Of a stretch of 64,000 bases of DNA, positions 1 to 8,128 are shown piece by piece. The stretch is from Phormidium tenue FACHB-886 (GTDB lineage: Bacteria > Cyanobacteriota > Cyanobacteriia > Elainellales > Elainellaceae), in contig NZ_JACXWX010000006.1 in assembly GCF_014764505.1 (NCBI RefSeq), positions 186,001-250,000 of the forward strand. The letters run 5' to 3'. The translations under genes and the position numbers were made by a program. The notes under the pieces were generated by a model, which was not told the origin of the DNA, did no database searches, and saw only the letters and a list, made by a program, of their open reading frames with translations. Within the stretch, counting starts at the first letter, position 1. Each line of letters opens with the position of its first letter.

Positions 1-704
1 CCTGAGTTGAGCCAGTCTCCATTGGTATCGCCCTGCAAGGCAGCGCTGAGCTGCAGCGTTTGATAGAGCTGGGACAAAATTTCTTGTTCAGGCTGTTCTA
101 GCAAATAGCGATCGTAGGGATTGGCTGGATGCTGGAACAGAGCGCGAGTAAGCTGGACGCGTGCGTCACGAATGGCATCAACCTGCGAAGGGAATGCCAG
201 CATCAGCTCATCCCAATTGTGCGGTTGCAATGCGGTTGTCATCTGCTGCTGTGCCCAAGACTCCAGATCATCGGCGCCATCGATCAGCGTCGGGATGCCT
301 GCTGGGAAGCGCTCTGTACCCGCCAGCCGATCGGACAGCCAAGCTTGAGGGGAGGTGAGCAGCAGCCCGCGAAAGCCTTCCGGATAGCGATCGCCTGTCT
401 GAATTGCTTTTTGAACTGGTAGCCACTGGCGCAGGCGCGGAATTTCAACCATCAACAGGCGCTGCTGCACGGCTTCTGAAGCCACTAAAACCGCTGGCTC
501 TTGCCATAGCAACAGCGACATTAAATAGCTCAAGCGATAGCAGCCTTGATAGCCTGTTGGCGCACCCGCCTGAATTAAGGCGCTCCGACCTAAGCGCAGC
601 GCACGCGCCACCAGTCGCGCCATCGTTAGATGATGGTGCCAGTAGGGTTCTCCTTGCTCTCGTAGAAAGGCACGGAGTTGCTGATGGACTTCGACCTCAA
701 TCAC
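1..704 (-). CDS. DinG-like helicase family protein, N-terminal part (runs off the left edge)
   Basis: The frame is open from a GTG at 704 to the window edge, about 234 residues, beginning VIEVEVHQQLRAFLREQGEP. It resembles the N-terminal half of a cyanobacterial protein annotated as a DinG-type (XPD-like) helicase; that identification is from memory of the family. The usual helicase motifs look degenerate. The expected P-loop reads GAPTGYQG with no GK[ST], and the DEAH-like position reads LIDGADDLE. A GTG at 713 is an alternative start; an in-frame stop lies at 738-740, so the frame cannot begin much further upstream. It follows the small gene at 815-1162 on the same strand by about 110 bases and may share its transcript. 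The C-terminal helicase domain is outside the window. Confidence 0.6.
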   Translation of the reverse strand, partial: MIEVEVHQQLRAFLREQGEPYWHHHLTMARLVARALRLGRSALIQAGAPTGYQGCYRLSYLMSLLLWQEPAVLVASEAVQQRLLMVEIPRLRQWLPVQKAIQTGDRYPEGFRGLLLTSPQAWLSDRLAGTERFPAGIPTLIDGADDLESWAQQQMTTALQPHNWDELMLAFPSQVDAIRDARVQLTRALFQHPANPYDRYLLEQPEQEILSQLYQTLQLSAALQGDTNGDWLNS

Positions 705-814
705 GCGGCTCACTGTACTTGATTTACGGCATGCACTTCATTTTGACACAAAGCATAGAGGCTGCGGGGAAAGCGGCAGCCGGAATTGGAGATCAATTGC
801 TTAAGCCAAGGTAT

Positions 815-1162
815 TTAGCCAAACTGGTCTAAATACTGGTTGAGGTCTTCGGTGATGCGGGTCAACTCCGCTTCGGTAGTGAGGCGGATGCGGTCGTCTC
901 TCAAGGTAATCAAAACTTTGGCGGCAAAAGGACTTGACCAGATATTGGGGTTGCAGAAAACCTCCAGGAAGACCTCGCCTGTGTGCTGATATTCCATTGG
1001 CTGTTGCGGCTGGGGCTTGCCGCCTGCTGTGTTAGATGCAGTGGCTTTGAGACTATTCATCAGCGAGGCAATTGCAGCTTGCAGTTCTCGTGCTGCGTTG
1101 GGTGTAAAGCTAAAAGAAACTGATCCTTCGGAGAGATTGAGGCGCAGAGGAGCAGAGGACAT
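815..1162 (-). CDS. conserved cyanobacterial hypothetical protein, 115 aa
   Basis: This is a 115-residue soluble protein with no signal peptide or membrane segment. The first half is variable, with an A/Q/P-rich patch around residues 42-56. The second half (VFLEVFCNPNIWSSPFAAKV, then LITLRDDRIRLTTEAELTRI) has the look of a well-conserved domain that I recall only from cyanobacterial genomes; no function is known to me. It precedes the DinG-like gene on the same strand. A MITE-like repeat lies about 75-120 bases upstream of its start. Confidence 0.75.
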   Translation of the reverse strand: MSSAPLRLNLSEGSVSFSFTPNAARELQAAIASLMNSLKATASNTAGGKPQPQQPMEYQHTGEVFLEVFCNPNIWSSPFAAKVLITLRDDRIRLTTEAELTRITEDLNQYLDQFG

Positions 1163-1236
1163 AAAGTTGTGTGTGTAGCTACTGTCCGATCGTATCGGCT
1201 AAGGGGACGGCAGCATCGAGAGAAGCTGCATTTTAA

Positions 1237-1281
1237 ATTCTTTTTGTGTAAAAGGTTTGTCCTATACATATGTGCATAGCG
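1237..1281 (-). repeat. MITE-like repeat, copy R1 (half element)
   Basis: The reverse complement contains ccttttacacaaaaagaat, identical over 19 bases to 40020-40038. The flanking bases resemble the left arm of the element at 8735-8836 (GACAAACC and CGCTAnGCnCATAnGT-like blocks shared). It looks like one end of a small dispersed palindromic element. Confidence 0.5.
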
Positions 1282-1337
1282 TCATAACTTGCAGCGTCAT
1301 AAATGCAATGGTGGCAGCTATAGAGCTGAGAAAAACA

Positions 1338-1366
1338 AAAAAGGGTGAGCACCGCTCACCCTTTTT
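1338..1366 (-). terminator. Rho-independent terminator of the peroxiredoxin gene
   Basis: A 13-bp perfect stem (1338-1350 with 1354-1366) with a 3-base loop has A-rich and T-rich outer arms, so it can work in either direction. It sits 20 bases beyond the peroxiredoxin stop codon. Confidence 0.85.
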
Positions 1367-1385
1367 GCTTGAGGTATTTTAGCTC

Positions 1386-1988
1386 TTACACAGCCGCAAA
1401 GAATTCTTTCGACTTCACAGGGTCAGGGCTCATCGTGGCATCACCTGGCTTCCAGTTTGCAGGGCAAACTTCATCAGGGTGAGATTGCACATGCTGAATC
1501 GCTTGCAGCGTCCGCAGAGTTTCATCAACGCTCCGACCAAACGCCAAGTTGTTGATAGTGGAGTGCTGGATAACACCGTCTTTGTCAATCAAGAACAGAC
1601 CACGCAGCGCCACACCTGCTTCTGGATCGAGGACGTTGTAAGCGGTGCTGATTTCTTTCTTGATATCTGATACCAAGGGGTAGTTGAGATCGCCAACACC
1701 GCCTTGCTTGCGGTCGGTTTGCGTCCAAGCGAGGTGGGAGAATTCGCTATCCACCGATACACCCAATACTTCGGTGTTGATCGCCTTGAAATCTTCGTAG
1801 CGATCGCTGAATGCCGTGATTTCAGTCGGGCAAACGAAGGTAAAGTCCAGCGGATAGAAGAACAGGACAACGTACTTGCCGCGGTAGTCTGAAAGTTTGA
1901 TGGTCTTAAATTCCTGGTCGTACACAGCGGTTGCTGTGAAATCGGGGGCGGCTTGACCAACGCGGAGGCATCCTTCGTTGACGGTCAT
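1386..1988 (-). CDS. typical 2-Cys peroxiredoxin
   Basis: A 200-residue thiol peroxidase that reduces H2O2 and alkyl peroxides in the cytoplasm and is recycled by thioredoxin. The peroxidatic Cys53 lies in DFTFVCPTE and the resolving Cys175 in EVCPANW, the arrangement of BAS1/AhpC-type typical 2-Cys enzymes. The GGVG motif (about residues 96-99) and a C-terminal KEFF segment resemble the features that make such enzymes sensitive to overoxidation. Full length for the family. It is transcribed divergently from the cytochrome c6-like gene; the 270-bp spacer contains a dyad at 2088-2112 that could regulate it. A strong terminator follows. A thioredoxin gene (8323) lies in the same window but is not linked. 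Confidence 0.96.
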   Translation of the reverse strand: MTVNEGCLRVGQAAPDFTATAVYDQEFKTIKLSDYRGKYVVLFFYPLDFTFVCPTEITAFSDRYEDFKAINTEVLGVSVDSEFSHLAWTQTDRKQGGVGDLNYPLVSDIKKEISTAYNVLDPEAGVALRGLFLIDKDGVIQHSTINNLAFGRSVDETLRTLQAIQHVQSHPDEVCPANWKPGDATMSPDPVKSKEFFAAV

Positions 1989-2087
1989 GAGTTATGCTCC
2001 TTCTGTATCTGGTTTACGAATCTACTTAAGTTGAAGAGGCGAAAACGCTCTGAGCCACTGCTCAGCAGTTAAGCGCTTTTACGAACT

Positions 2088-2112
2088 GTTACGACTATAT
2101 CATAGTCATAAC
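2088..2112. promoter_or_regulatory. candidate operator dyad between peroxiredoxin and cytochrome genes
   Basis: Arms GTTACGACTAT (2088-2098) and ATAGTCATAAC (2102-2112) pair at 10 of 11 positions around a 3-base centre. It lies in the divergent promoter region, about 100 bases upstream of the peroxiredoxin start. The size and AT-rich centre suit a dimeric repressor such as PerR or Fur, but it is not a textbook match to either box. Confidence 0.4.
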
Positions 2113-2260
2113 GATTTTGAGTAGTGTGCAAGATGACTCTCCATAAACCTACTCTTCATAAGGTCAGCTATCAGGGTTAAACGGCTTTCTCTTCTTTGCC
2201 ATCCCCTCTTTGCCAGAATAGAAAGAGAAAGACAACGCACAAAAGACAACACAACAACCC

Positions 2261-2593
2261 ATGAAACACCTGCTGAGCCTCGTTCTTCTCGTCTTCTTCG
2301 TTCTATTTACAGTTTCCCAGCCTGCCCTCGCTGCCAGTGCAGACACAGGCGCAAAAATCTTTGAAACTCACTGTGCCGGATGCCACATCAACGGTGGCAA
2401 CATTGTTCGACGTGGCAAAAATCTGAAGCTGAAGACGCTCCAACGGAACCAAATGGACTCCATCGAAGCGATCGCTAATATTGTCGCTAATGGCAAAAAC
2501 AACATGTCCGCCTACCAAGATCGCCTTACCGAGCAGCAGATCCAAGAGGTTTCCGCCTATGTGCTAGAGCAAGCACAACAAAACTGGCGATAG
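2261..2593 (+). CDS. cytochrome c6-like protein, probable c6C type
   Basis: A 110-residue class I c-type cytochrome. Residues 1-25 form a Sec signal peptide ending ALA-A, so the mature protein is lumenal or periplasmic. The heme motif is C38-A-G-C41-H42 and Met82 (KNNMSAY) is the expected sixth ligand. It aligns end to end with cytochrome c6, the soluble carrier between cytochrome b6f and photosystem I or oxidase. However, the Gln of the c6 motif QVTNGK is Ile74 here (NIVANGK). From memory, Ile at that position marks the low-potential c6C group, so it may not replace ordinary c6. Its stop codon is one base from the stop of the convergent small zinc-ribbon gene. Confidence 0.9.
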   Translation: MKHLLSLVLLVFFVLFTVSQPALAASADTGAKIFETHCAGCHINGGNIVRRGKNLKLKTLQRNQMDSIEAIANIVANGKNNMSAYQDRLTEQQIQEVSAYVLEQAQQNWR

Positions 2594-2594
2594 C

Positions 2595-2777
2595 TCACCG
2601 CTTCTTCTTCGCTTTCCAAGTGCCGCCGTAGGTATAGTGCGGGTTATTTTGGCTAACGGCGGGATAGCAGACATCGCAAACAAACGCCCAGCTTTCTGAG
2701 TCGTCAAACTTAACCCGATAGAGCACAGAGGCAAATTGCTGGCAGCGATCGCAACGCTTGGTGCGGAGTCTGGTCAT
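2595..2777 (-). CDS. small zinc-ribbon-like hypothetical protein, 60 aa
   Basis: A 60-residue basic protein with two CxxC pairs, CDRC near residue 9 and CDVC near residue 34, spaced like a zinc ribbon or zinc-finger knuckle. The tail is Lys-rich (WKAKKKR). No catalytic motif is visible; it may bind nucleic acid or stabilise a protein, but function is unknown. It begins 9 bases after the PIN/TRAM gene stop on the same strand, so the two are probably cotranscribed. Confidence 0.75.
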   Translation of the reverse strand: MTRLRTKRCDRCQQFASVLYRVKFDDSESWAFVCDVCYPAVSQNNPHYTYGGTWKAKKKR

Positions 2778-2786
2778 GATTCCTGC

Positions 2787-3866
2787 TTACGCCATGACAG
2801 ATGCTTCTGGACGCGCAAAAATCATCCGCCCCGCAGAAGTTTGCAGTGCACCTGTCACTACTACACAAACCTCATCTCCAATGTACTCACCGCCTTCTTC
2901 AACCACGACCATTGTGCCGTCATCGAGGTAGCCAACCCCTTGCGCAGGCTCTTTGCCCTGCTTGACGATCTTCAGATCCAGGTTGTCACCAGGTAGGTAG
3001 GCAGGTCGCATCGCCTGAGCTAGGTCGTTGACGTTGAGGACGGTCACACTCTGTAGGCTGGCAACTTTGTTCAAGTTATAGTCATTTGTCAGCAGTGCAC
3101 CGTTGATGTCTTGAGCAAGCCGCACTAGTTTGGCATCCACGGTTGCAACATCTTCGTAGTCCGCCCGATGGATCATTATTCGCCCGGGAAAGGCTTTCTG
3201 CATCTGCTTGAGAATATCTAAGCCGCGCCGCCCCCGGATTCGCTTCTGGTCGTTAGATGCATCTGCAATTCGCTGCAGCTCTTGCAGAACAAACTGCGGC
3301 ACAAGGATTTGTCCTTCCAAAAAGCCTGTATTCAGCAAGTCCTCAATTCGTCCGTCAATGATGCAGCTTGTATCTAAAATTTTGGTTGTAACGGGTTTCA
3401 GCGTTCCCTCTGCCATCAGCATCGTTTCTACGCTGTTGGGATTGATCAGGCGCAGCAAAGTTCGCCCATGTGTATCAGCCAGGTTAATGCCCGAAAAGGC
3501 AAATAAAATGCTACCCAATACCGCAGTTAGCGGCTTGATGAAGGCAAACTCACGTGGAATGGGCAGCAAAAACAAGGGAGCCAGCATCAAGTTTGCCACC
3601 AGCAGACCCAGCACTAAGCCCACCGATCGACTCAGCAGTACATCCACCGGCATCTGCCGCACCTGCCGCTCAATTCGCCGATAGCTCGTTTGCGCCAGCA
3701 GACCCACAATTAACCCAAATAGTGCTCCAAAACCGCCCGATACCACACTCAGCCCCTCAACGTTGTTGACTTGTTGCAGCGCGTCAGGCGGCAACAAATC
3801 CACGCCATAAAAGCCGATTCCTGCCCCTGCTAAGATGAACGAAAGAATGATAATTGCGTCAAGCAT
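2787..3866 (-). CDS. PIN and TRAM domain membrane protein (YacL family)
   Basis: A 359-residue protein. The N-terminal about 130 residues contain three to four hydrophobic segments. A PIN nuclease-like domain follows (about 160-285) with conserved acidic positions in KILDTSCIIDGR, VDAKLVRLA and LLTNDYNL. A C-terminal TRAM domain (about 290-350) has the pattern LKIVKQGKEPAQGVGYLDDGTM. This is the YacL-type architecture: a membrane-tethered PIN domain with a probable RNA-binding TRAM. The substrate is unknown; PIN domains are usually metal-dependent RNases. The small zinc-ribbon gene follows on the same transcript. Confidence 0.9.
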   Translation of the reverse strand: MLDAIIILSFILAGAGIGFYGVDLLPPDALQQVNNVEGLSVVSGGFGALFGLIVGLLAQTSYRRIERQVRQMPVDVLLSRSVGLVLGLLVANLMLAPLFLLPIPREFAFIKPLTAVLGSILFAFSGINLADTHGRTLLRLINPNSVETMLMAEGTLKPVTTKILDTSCIIDGRIEDLLNTGFLEGQILVPQFVLQELQRIADASNDQKRIRGRRGLDILKQMQKAFPGRIMIHRADYEDVATVDAKLVRLAQDINGALLTNDYNLNKVASLQSVTVLNVNDLAQAMRPAYLPGDNLDLKIVKQGKEPAQGVGYLDDGTMVVVEEGGEYIGDEVCVVVTGALQTSAGRMIFARPEASVMA

Positions 3867-4217
3867 GGTTCAATCCGTTGGTCTGGAAGTTGGTCTGAAT
3901 ATTGGGCAGATTGGGAATAGGCAAAACGGAAGCCGACAAACTGTTTCAACCTAAACTGTGTAATTAAAAGCCGATTGCTTAGGATAACTGGGCTTAGCAG
4001 GCAAAAAAATTAAGTTTAATAGCCAAGTTCACACAGAAACATTATATCCTTCAAGACTTTGATACGTTGTGTCGTAGTTTTTCGCGACGCAGCGTTCGGG
4101 TATCAGCAGGGGTTTCGATGAGTGGAGTAACGATCGGCTGTTTGCCTTACAACTTTCCGTCAACCGGTAGCCAGCCACAGATCAACGGCTCTCCTCACCT
4201 CAGAACTGTGATTCCCT
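3867..4217. other. gene-free divergent spacer
   Basis: 351 bases between the starts of the PIN/TRAM gene and hemW. It is AT-rich near 3960-4060 and should hold both promoters. I see no convincing sigma-70 hexamer pair, structured RNA or repeat. Confidence 0.5.
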
Positions 4218-5498
4218 ATGATCGATCGCCCCTTGCAAAACCCTTTGCCCAATTCCACGCTGCAAAAAGCTGGCTCTTCTCACACTGTTTATTACCCTGT
4301 TGCGGAAACCCTCCCTACTGCGGCATATATTCACATTCCTTTCTGTCGCCGTCGCTGTTTCTACTGCGACTTTCCGATTTCGATTGTTGGTGATCGTCCA
4401 CCGCTGTCTCGTCAACAGCCTGCTGCAAGCTTTGGCACGATCGCCGAATACGTTGAGGTTCTTTGCCAAGAAATTTTGGCAACCCCCAAGCCTAATCGTT
4501 CCCTGGAAACAGTCTTCTTGGGTGGGGGCACTCCCTCACTGCTGCTACCAGCTCAGCTAGGGCAGATTCTAGAAACACTCGATCGGCATTTTGGAATCGC
4601 TTCCACTGCCGAAATTTCGATGGAGATCGATCCAGACACGATTGAGCTAACGAAATTACAAGGCTACCGCCAGGCTGGGATCAATCGGGTTAGCCTGGGC
4701 GCACAAGCCTTTCAGCTTCAGGTCTTGCAAGCCTGCGGACGCACCCACACCCCTGACGATATTCGCACTGCTGTAGAACTGCTGCATCAGGTAAATCTAG
4801 AGAATTTTAGTTTGGATCTAATCTCTGGATTGCCGCATTTGACGTTGGAGCTGTGGCAAGAGTCGATAGAGGCAGCGATCGCCCTGTCGCCAACTCATCT
4901 ATCGGTGTACGACCTGACACTTGAACCTGGTACTGCTTTCGATCGGCGCTATAAAGCGGGCGTTTCACCCTTACCCACCGATGAACTCACGACGCAGATG
5001 TATCGCACAGCACAGCAACGCCTGATCGAAGCCGGCTTCTCCCACTACGAAATCTCAAACTATGCCAAAGCGGGCTTTCAGTGTCAGCACAATCGCGTCT
5101 ATTGGGAAAACCGCCCTTACTATGGCTTTGGCATGGCAGCTGCCAGCTACACCGATCGCCAACGATTTACCCGTCCCCGCAAACGACCTGATTACTACCA
5201 CTGGGTACAGGCTTATGCGGCGGTAGGAGGGAGGATTGACTGCGCCGCCACACCAGATTCTGAAGTGCTGCTTGATACGCTGATGCTAGGGCTGCGCCTC
5301 GCTGAAGGGCTAAGCTTAAATGACCTAGAGATCCGGTTTGGGGGGCGATCGGTGCAGCAGATTCTTAAGTGTCTGCAGCCCTATCAGCAGCAGGGCTGGA
5401 TCGAAGTTGGTGAGCGGTTACGGCTCACCGATCCGGAAGGATTCTTGTTCTCAAATGTGATTTTGAGCAAGTTGTTTGGCTTGCTCTCAGAGGACTGA
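4218..5498 (+). CDS. hemW: radical SAM heme chaperone HemW (coproporphyrinogen oxidase-like)
   Basis: A 426-residue radical SAM protein. The cluster motif is CRRRCFYC (CxxxCxxC) after AAYIHIPF, and the GGGTPSLL motif that contacts SAM follows. The sequence matches HemW rather than HemN, which points to heme insertion into target proteins rather than coproporphyrinogen oxidation. The C-terminal HemW domain (FGMAAASYTDRQRF onward) is complete. The N-terminus has about 35 residues before the motif; no Met lies closer, so this ATG is used although the upstream Shine-Dalgarno sequence is weak. Confidence 0.92.
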   Translation: MIDRPLQNPLPNSTLQKAGSSHTVYYPVAETLPTAAYIHIPFCRRRCFYCDFPISIVGDRPPLSRQQPAASFGTIAEYVEVLCQEILATPKPNRSLETVFLGGGTPSLLLPAQLGQILETLDRHFGIASTAEISMEIDPDTIELTKLQGYRQAGINRVSLGAQAFQLQVLQACGRTHTPDDIRTAVELLHQVNLENFSLDLISGLPHLTLELWQESIEAAIALSPTHLSVYDLTLEPGTAFDRRYKAGVSPLPTDELTTQMYRTAQQRLIEAGFSHYEISNYAKAGFQCQHNRVYWENRPYYGFGMAAASYTDRQRFTRPRKRPDYYHWVQAYAAVGGRIDCAATPDSEVLLDTLMLGLRLAEGLSLNDLEIRFGGRSVQQILKCLQPYQQQGWIEVGERLRLTDPEGFLFSNVILSKLFGLLSED

Positions 5499-5571
5499 CG
5501 GCTGTAGGGAATGTGGAGTTCAGTACCACTCTATCTAAACTTCCACACCAGGCAAGGCACAACAAACAAAA

Positions 5572-5594
5572 ACGGTAGCCAGACCGGCTACCGT
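5572..5594 (-). terminator. terminator hairpin between hemW and the hydrolase-like gene
   Basis: A 9-bp perfect stem, ACGGTAGCC (5572-5580) with GGCTACCGT (5586-5594). On the minus strand it is followed by a T-rich run, so it mainly ends the hydrolase-like gene. Confidence 0.75.
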
Positions 5595-5627
5595 AAAACT
5601 ATTTATTTAGTTTCCAGTGCAATTGTC

Positions 5628-6386
5628 TTAGCTGAACACCGGGATCAGTGGCTCCAACACCCAAGGAGTCCGGATGTAGAGCGGCAACGATCGCCAGAAA
5701 TGGAGCAGACTGTCGCCTGTTTTCTCTGGATAGAAATAGTGGAAGAAATAGCGACCACCCGGACAAACCCACAGACGAGAGCTAGCATCGCTAAAGTGCT
5801 GCTGCCAGTCGCGCAGCGCAGTTGATGGAACTACAACATCGTTAACGCTGCCGCAGACCATCAGCGGTACAGAAACTCGCATGGGTGGGAGGCTGGTTTG
5901 CCGGAATAGATTATGCGGTGAAAGCGACTGGTCTAAATCTTGCTCCAATAGATCTGCCACTGTTTTCGCTGTTGCCGTTGGGGCAGTTCCAAACAGTTCG
6001 CAGACCATTTGCTGCAAAATCTTTTGGCGGCTCCAGGTTAGGTTTAAGCGGTAGGAATAGTAGTGAGTTTGCCAATCGAGAGCAGGGTCAGCCCCTACCG
6101 AAAGCAATGTCAGTGATCGCACTGTTTCTGGATAGCGCTGAGCATAAAGCAACCCTAATAGCCCACTCCTGCCATGACCTACTAAGTGTAGTGGTCGACG
6201 TTGAGCCTGCATGTACTCATGCAGTAGTTTTACCGCATTTTCAAACGAACCCGCCCCGTCTAGCGGAGCTTGGTATTCCCATCGGGTTACTGGAATTTGT
6301 TCTGACAAGTAGTTGAGCAAGGGACGATCGAAGCACTTTAAGCTGTGGCTGACATTCAGCCACAGCACCTCTGATTCCTTAGCCAT
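5628..6386 (-). CDS. alpha/beta-hydrolase fold protein with an altered nucleophile elbow
   Basis: A 252-residue soluble protein with alpha/beta-hydrolase features: LHLVGHGRSGLLGLLYAQRYPETVRSL carries the elbow, CGSVNDVVVP the acid region, and GGRYFFHYFYP the late His region. The usual GHSxGG reads GHGRSG: the nucleophile position is Gly72, and a Ser appears two residues later (Ser74). The fold is probably kept and the standard Ser hydrolase chemistry probably lost, unless Ser74 takes over. Substrate and role are unknown. The upstream spacer contains an imperfect palindrome (6497-6577). Confidence 0.8.
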   Translation of the reverse strand: MAKESEVLWLNVSHSLKCFDRPLLNYLSEQIPVTRWEYQAPLDGAGSFENAVKLLHEYMQAQRRPLHLVGHGRSGLLGLLYAQRYPETVRSLTLLSVGADPALDWQTHYYSYRLNLTWSRQKILQQMVCELFGTAPTATAKTVADLLEQDLDQSLSPHNLFRQTSLPPMRVSVPLMVCGSVNDVVVPSTALRDWQQHFSDASSRLWVCPGGRYFFHYFYPEKTGDSLLHFWRSLPLYIRTPWVLEPLIPVFS

Positions 6387-6496
6387 ATTTTTTCAACCGA
6401 CGTTTAATAGGGGGTGCAGAATTCTGCGTCTCTCAAGCATCTAACAAAACTGAATCATCTGTAATGTTTTTTTCGAAAAACACATCGCGATAGCGT

Positions 6497-6577
6497 TTCA
6501 TACCAATTTTTTGTAAAGCTACGCAGCTCGGGGCATACCTCGAAGCTGCGCAGCTTGAAGACAAAAACGGTATCAAA
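6497..6577. repeat. imperfect palindrome of about 80 bp, MITE-like
   Basis: The outer arms (TTTCATACC and GGTATCAAA) and inner arms (AGCTACGCAGCT near 6518-6529 and AGCTGCGCAGCT near 6544-6555) fold into one long hairpin with small bulges around a GGGGCATACCT centre. It occupies the otherwise empty spacer between the hydrolase-like gene and guaB3. Confidence 0.5.
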
Positions 6578-6712
6578 TGATTCTTAAGAAACTTAAGACC
6601 GTATCGCGGAATACAGACAATTGTTTTTTGCTGGACAATTTAGTCTTCCCATTCAACACTCTGCTCTTCTAGATTTGGTAGGCTAACTTTTATGTTTTTA
6701 CAGGGGTTGGTT

Positions 6713-7876
6713 GTGGATATCCAAATTGGCAGGGGCAAAGCAGCCCGCAGAGCATATGGGATTGATGAGATCGCGTTGGTTCCTGGACAAAGAACCTTAG
6801 ATCCCACGTTGGCAGATACACGCTGGACGATCGGCAATTTTGAGCGCCAAATTCCTATCATTGCAAGCGCAATGGACGGCGTAGTAGACGTAAAGATGGC
6901 AGTGGCGCTGAGCAAACTAGGTGCACTGGGTGTCCTAAATTTGGAAGGAATTCAAACACGCTACGCCGACCCAGAGCCAATTCTCGATCGAATTGCTGCA
7001 GTTGATAAAACCGAGTTCGTACCGCTAATGCAGGAGCTGTATGCAGAACCCGTCAAACCAGAATTGATTGAACAACGCATTCAAGAGATTAAGCAGCAGG
7101 GTGGCATTGCGGCAGTTAGCGCTACGCCTGCCGGAGCTGCAAAATATGGAGCGGCGGTTGCCAAAGCCGGAGCCGACTTGTTCTTTATTCAAGCCACCGT
7201 TGTTTCAACGGCACACCTGTCTCCAGAGTCGATTAAGCCATTAGATTTGGCAGGGTTTTGTCAGGAAATGCCGATGCCGGTCATCTTGGGCAATTGCGTA
7301 ACCTACGAAGTAACGCTAAATCTGATGAAAGCTGGAGCGGCAGCCGTGCTGGTTGGCATTGGACCCGGAGCTGCCTGCACCTCACGGGGCGTCTTGGGCG
7401 TTGGCATTCCTCAAGCTACGGCAGTAGCAGACTGTGCCGCTGCCCGCGAAGACTTTTATCAAGAAACGGGTAAATATGTGCCGGTGATCGCAGATGGCGG
7501 TTTGATTACGGGTGGCGATATCTGCAAATGTATTGCCTGCGGTGCAGATGGCGTAATGATCGGCTCGCCGTTCGCTAGAGCACAAGAAGCCCCTGGACGC
7601 GGCTATCACTGGGGGATGGCAACTCCCAGCCCTGTGCTGCCCCGTGGCACTCGCATCCGAGTGGGGACTACAGGAACGCTAGAGCAAATTTTGCGGGGAC
7701 CTGCCCAGCTTGACGATGGAACCCACAATTTCCTGGGGGCGCTGCAGACCAGCATGGGCACGTTAGGCGCAAAGAACATCCGAGAGATGCAGCAGGTCGA
7801 AGTAGTGATTGCTCCATCGCTCCTAACTGAGGGCAAGGTCTATCAAAAGGCACAGCAGTTGGGAATGGGCAAATAA
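6713..7876 (+). CDS. guaB3: GuaB3 family IMP-dehydrogenase-related protein
   Basis: A 387-residue TIM-barrel protein of the IMPDH/GMP reductase superfamily. It starts VDIQIGRGKAARRAYGIDEI, the usual start of the family. The catalytic loop GIGPGAACTSR contains the Cys expected to attack the purine C2, and ADGGL and MIGSPFARAQE are phosphate-site motifs. There is no CBS (Bateman) insert, unlike canonical GuaB. It probably acts in guanine nucleotide synthesis as an IMP dehydrogenase. The GTG at 6713 is chosen because AGGGG lies 6 bases upstream and family members start here; an ATG at 6692 would add seven residues. Confidence 0.92.
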   Translation: MDIQIGRGKAARRAYGIDEIALVPGQRTLDPTLADTRWTIGNFERQIPIIASAMDGVVDVKMAVALSKLGALGVLNLEGIQTRYADPEPILDRIAAVDKTEFVPLMQELYAEPVKPELIEQRIQEIKQQGGIAAVSATPAGAAKYGAAVAKAGADLFFIQATVVSTAHLSPESIKPLDLAGFCQEMPMPVILGNCVTYEVTLNLMKAGAAAVLVGIGPGAACTSRGVLGVGIPQATAVADCAAAREDFYQETGKYVPVIADGGLITGGDICKCIACGADGVMIGSPFARAQEAPGRGYHWGMATPSPVLPRGTRIRVGTTGTLEQILRGPAQLDDGTHNFLGALQTSMGTLGAKNIREMQQVEVVIAPSLLTEGKVYQKAQQLGMGK

Positions 7877-8008
7877 GCCCTTGTCTGTCAAGCCACTTCA
7901 AATAAGTTTATTCGGGCTTGTTACAGAATCTACCCGAAATTCCATATCTGTCGCTTAAAATGAAGAGAGCGGAGACGCATGTTTCCGTTCACTCCTCACA
8001 CCACACTC

Positions 8009-8040
8009 CGCCTGGACTTTGTTCAGGCGGTTCCTCTTTT
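8009..8040 (+). terminator. Rho-independent terminator downstream of guaB3
   Basis: A stem CCGCCTGGA / TTCAGGCGG (8009-8017 with 8023-8031, one G-T pair) is followed by a T-rich stretch. It is 130 bases past the guaB3 stop, so it may end an extended 3' UTR or a small RNA. Confidence 0.7.
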
Positions 8041-8100
8041 TGTGTTCTTCTTGACGGTAAGAGACCAGCCTAATTTATTAAGTTTGACTTAAGCATATTG

Positions 8101-8128
8101 TTGACAAATGGTAGGCTTTCTCTACCTT
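8101..8128 (+). promoter_or_regulatory. candidate sigma-70-type promoter for thioredoxin
   Basis: TTGACA at 8101-8106 and TACCTT at 8123-8128 are separated by 16 bases. If used, the thioredoxin mRNA would have a 5' UTR of nearly 190 bases. The -10 element is only a partial match. Confidence 0.35.

Noticed and set aside
404-832. A 142-codon plus-strand frame near the left edge
   Set aside because: It is antisense to the helicase frame, whose protein sequence is recognisable; low-complexity Ala/Leu/Ser composition.
5885-6316. A 143-codon frame antisense to the hydrolase-like gene
   Set aside because: The minus-strand protein has clear alpha/beta-hydrolase motifs; the plus-strand translation has none.
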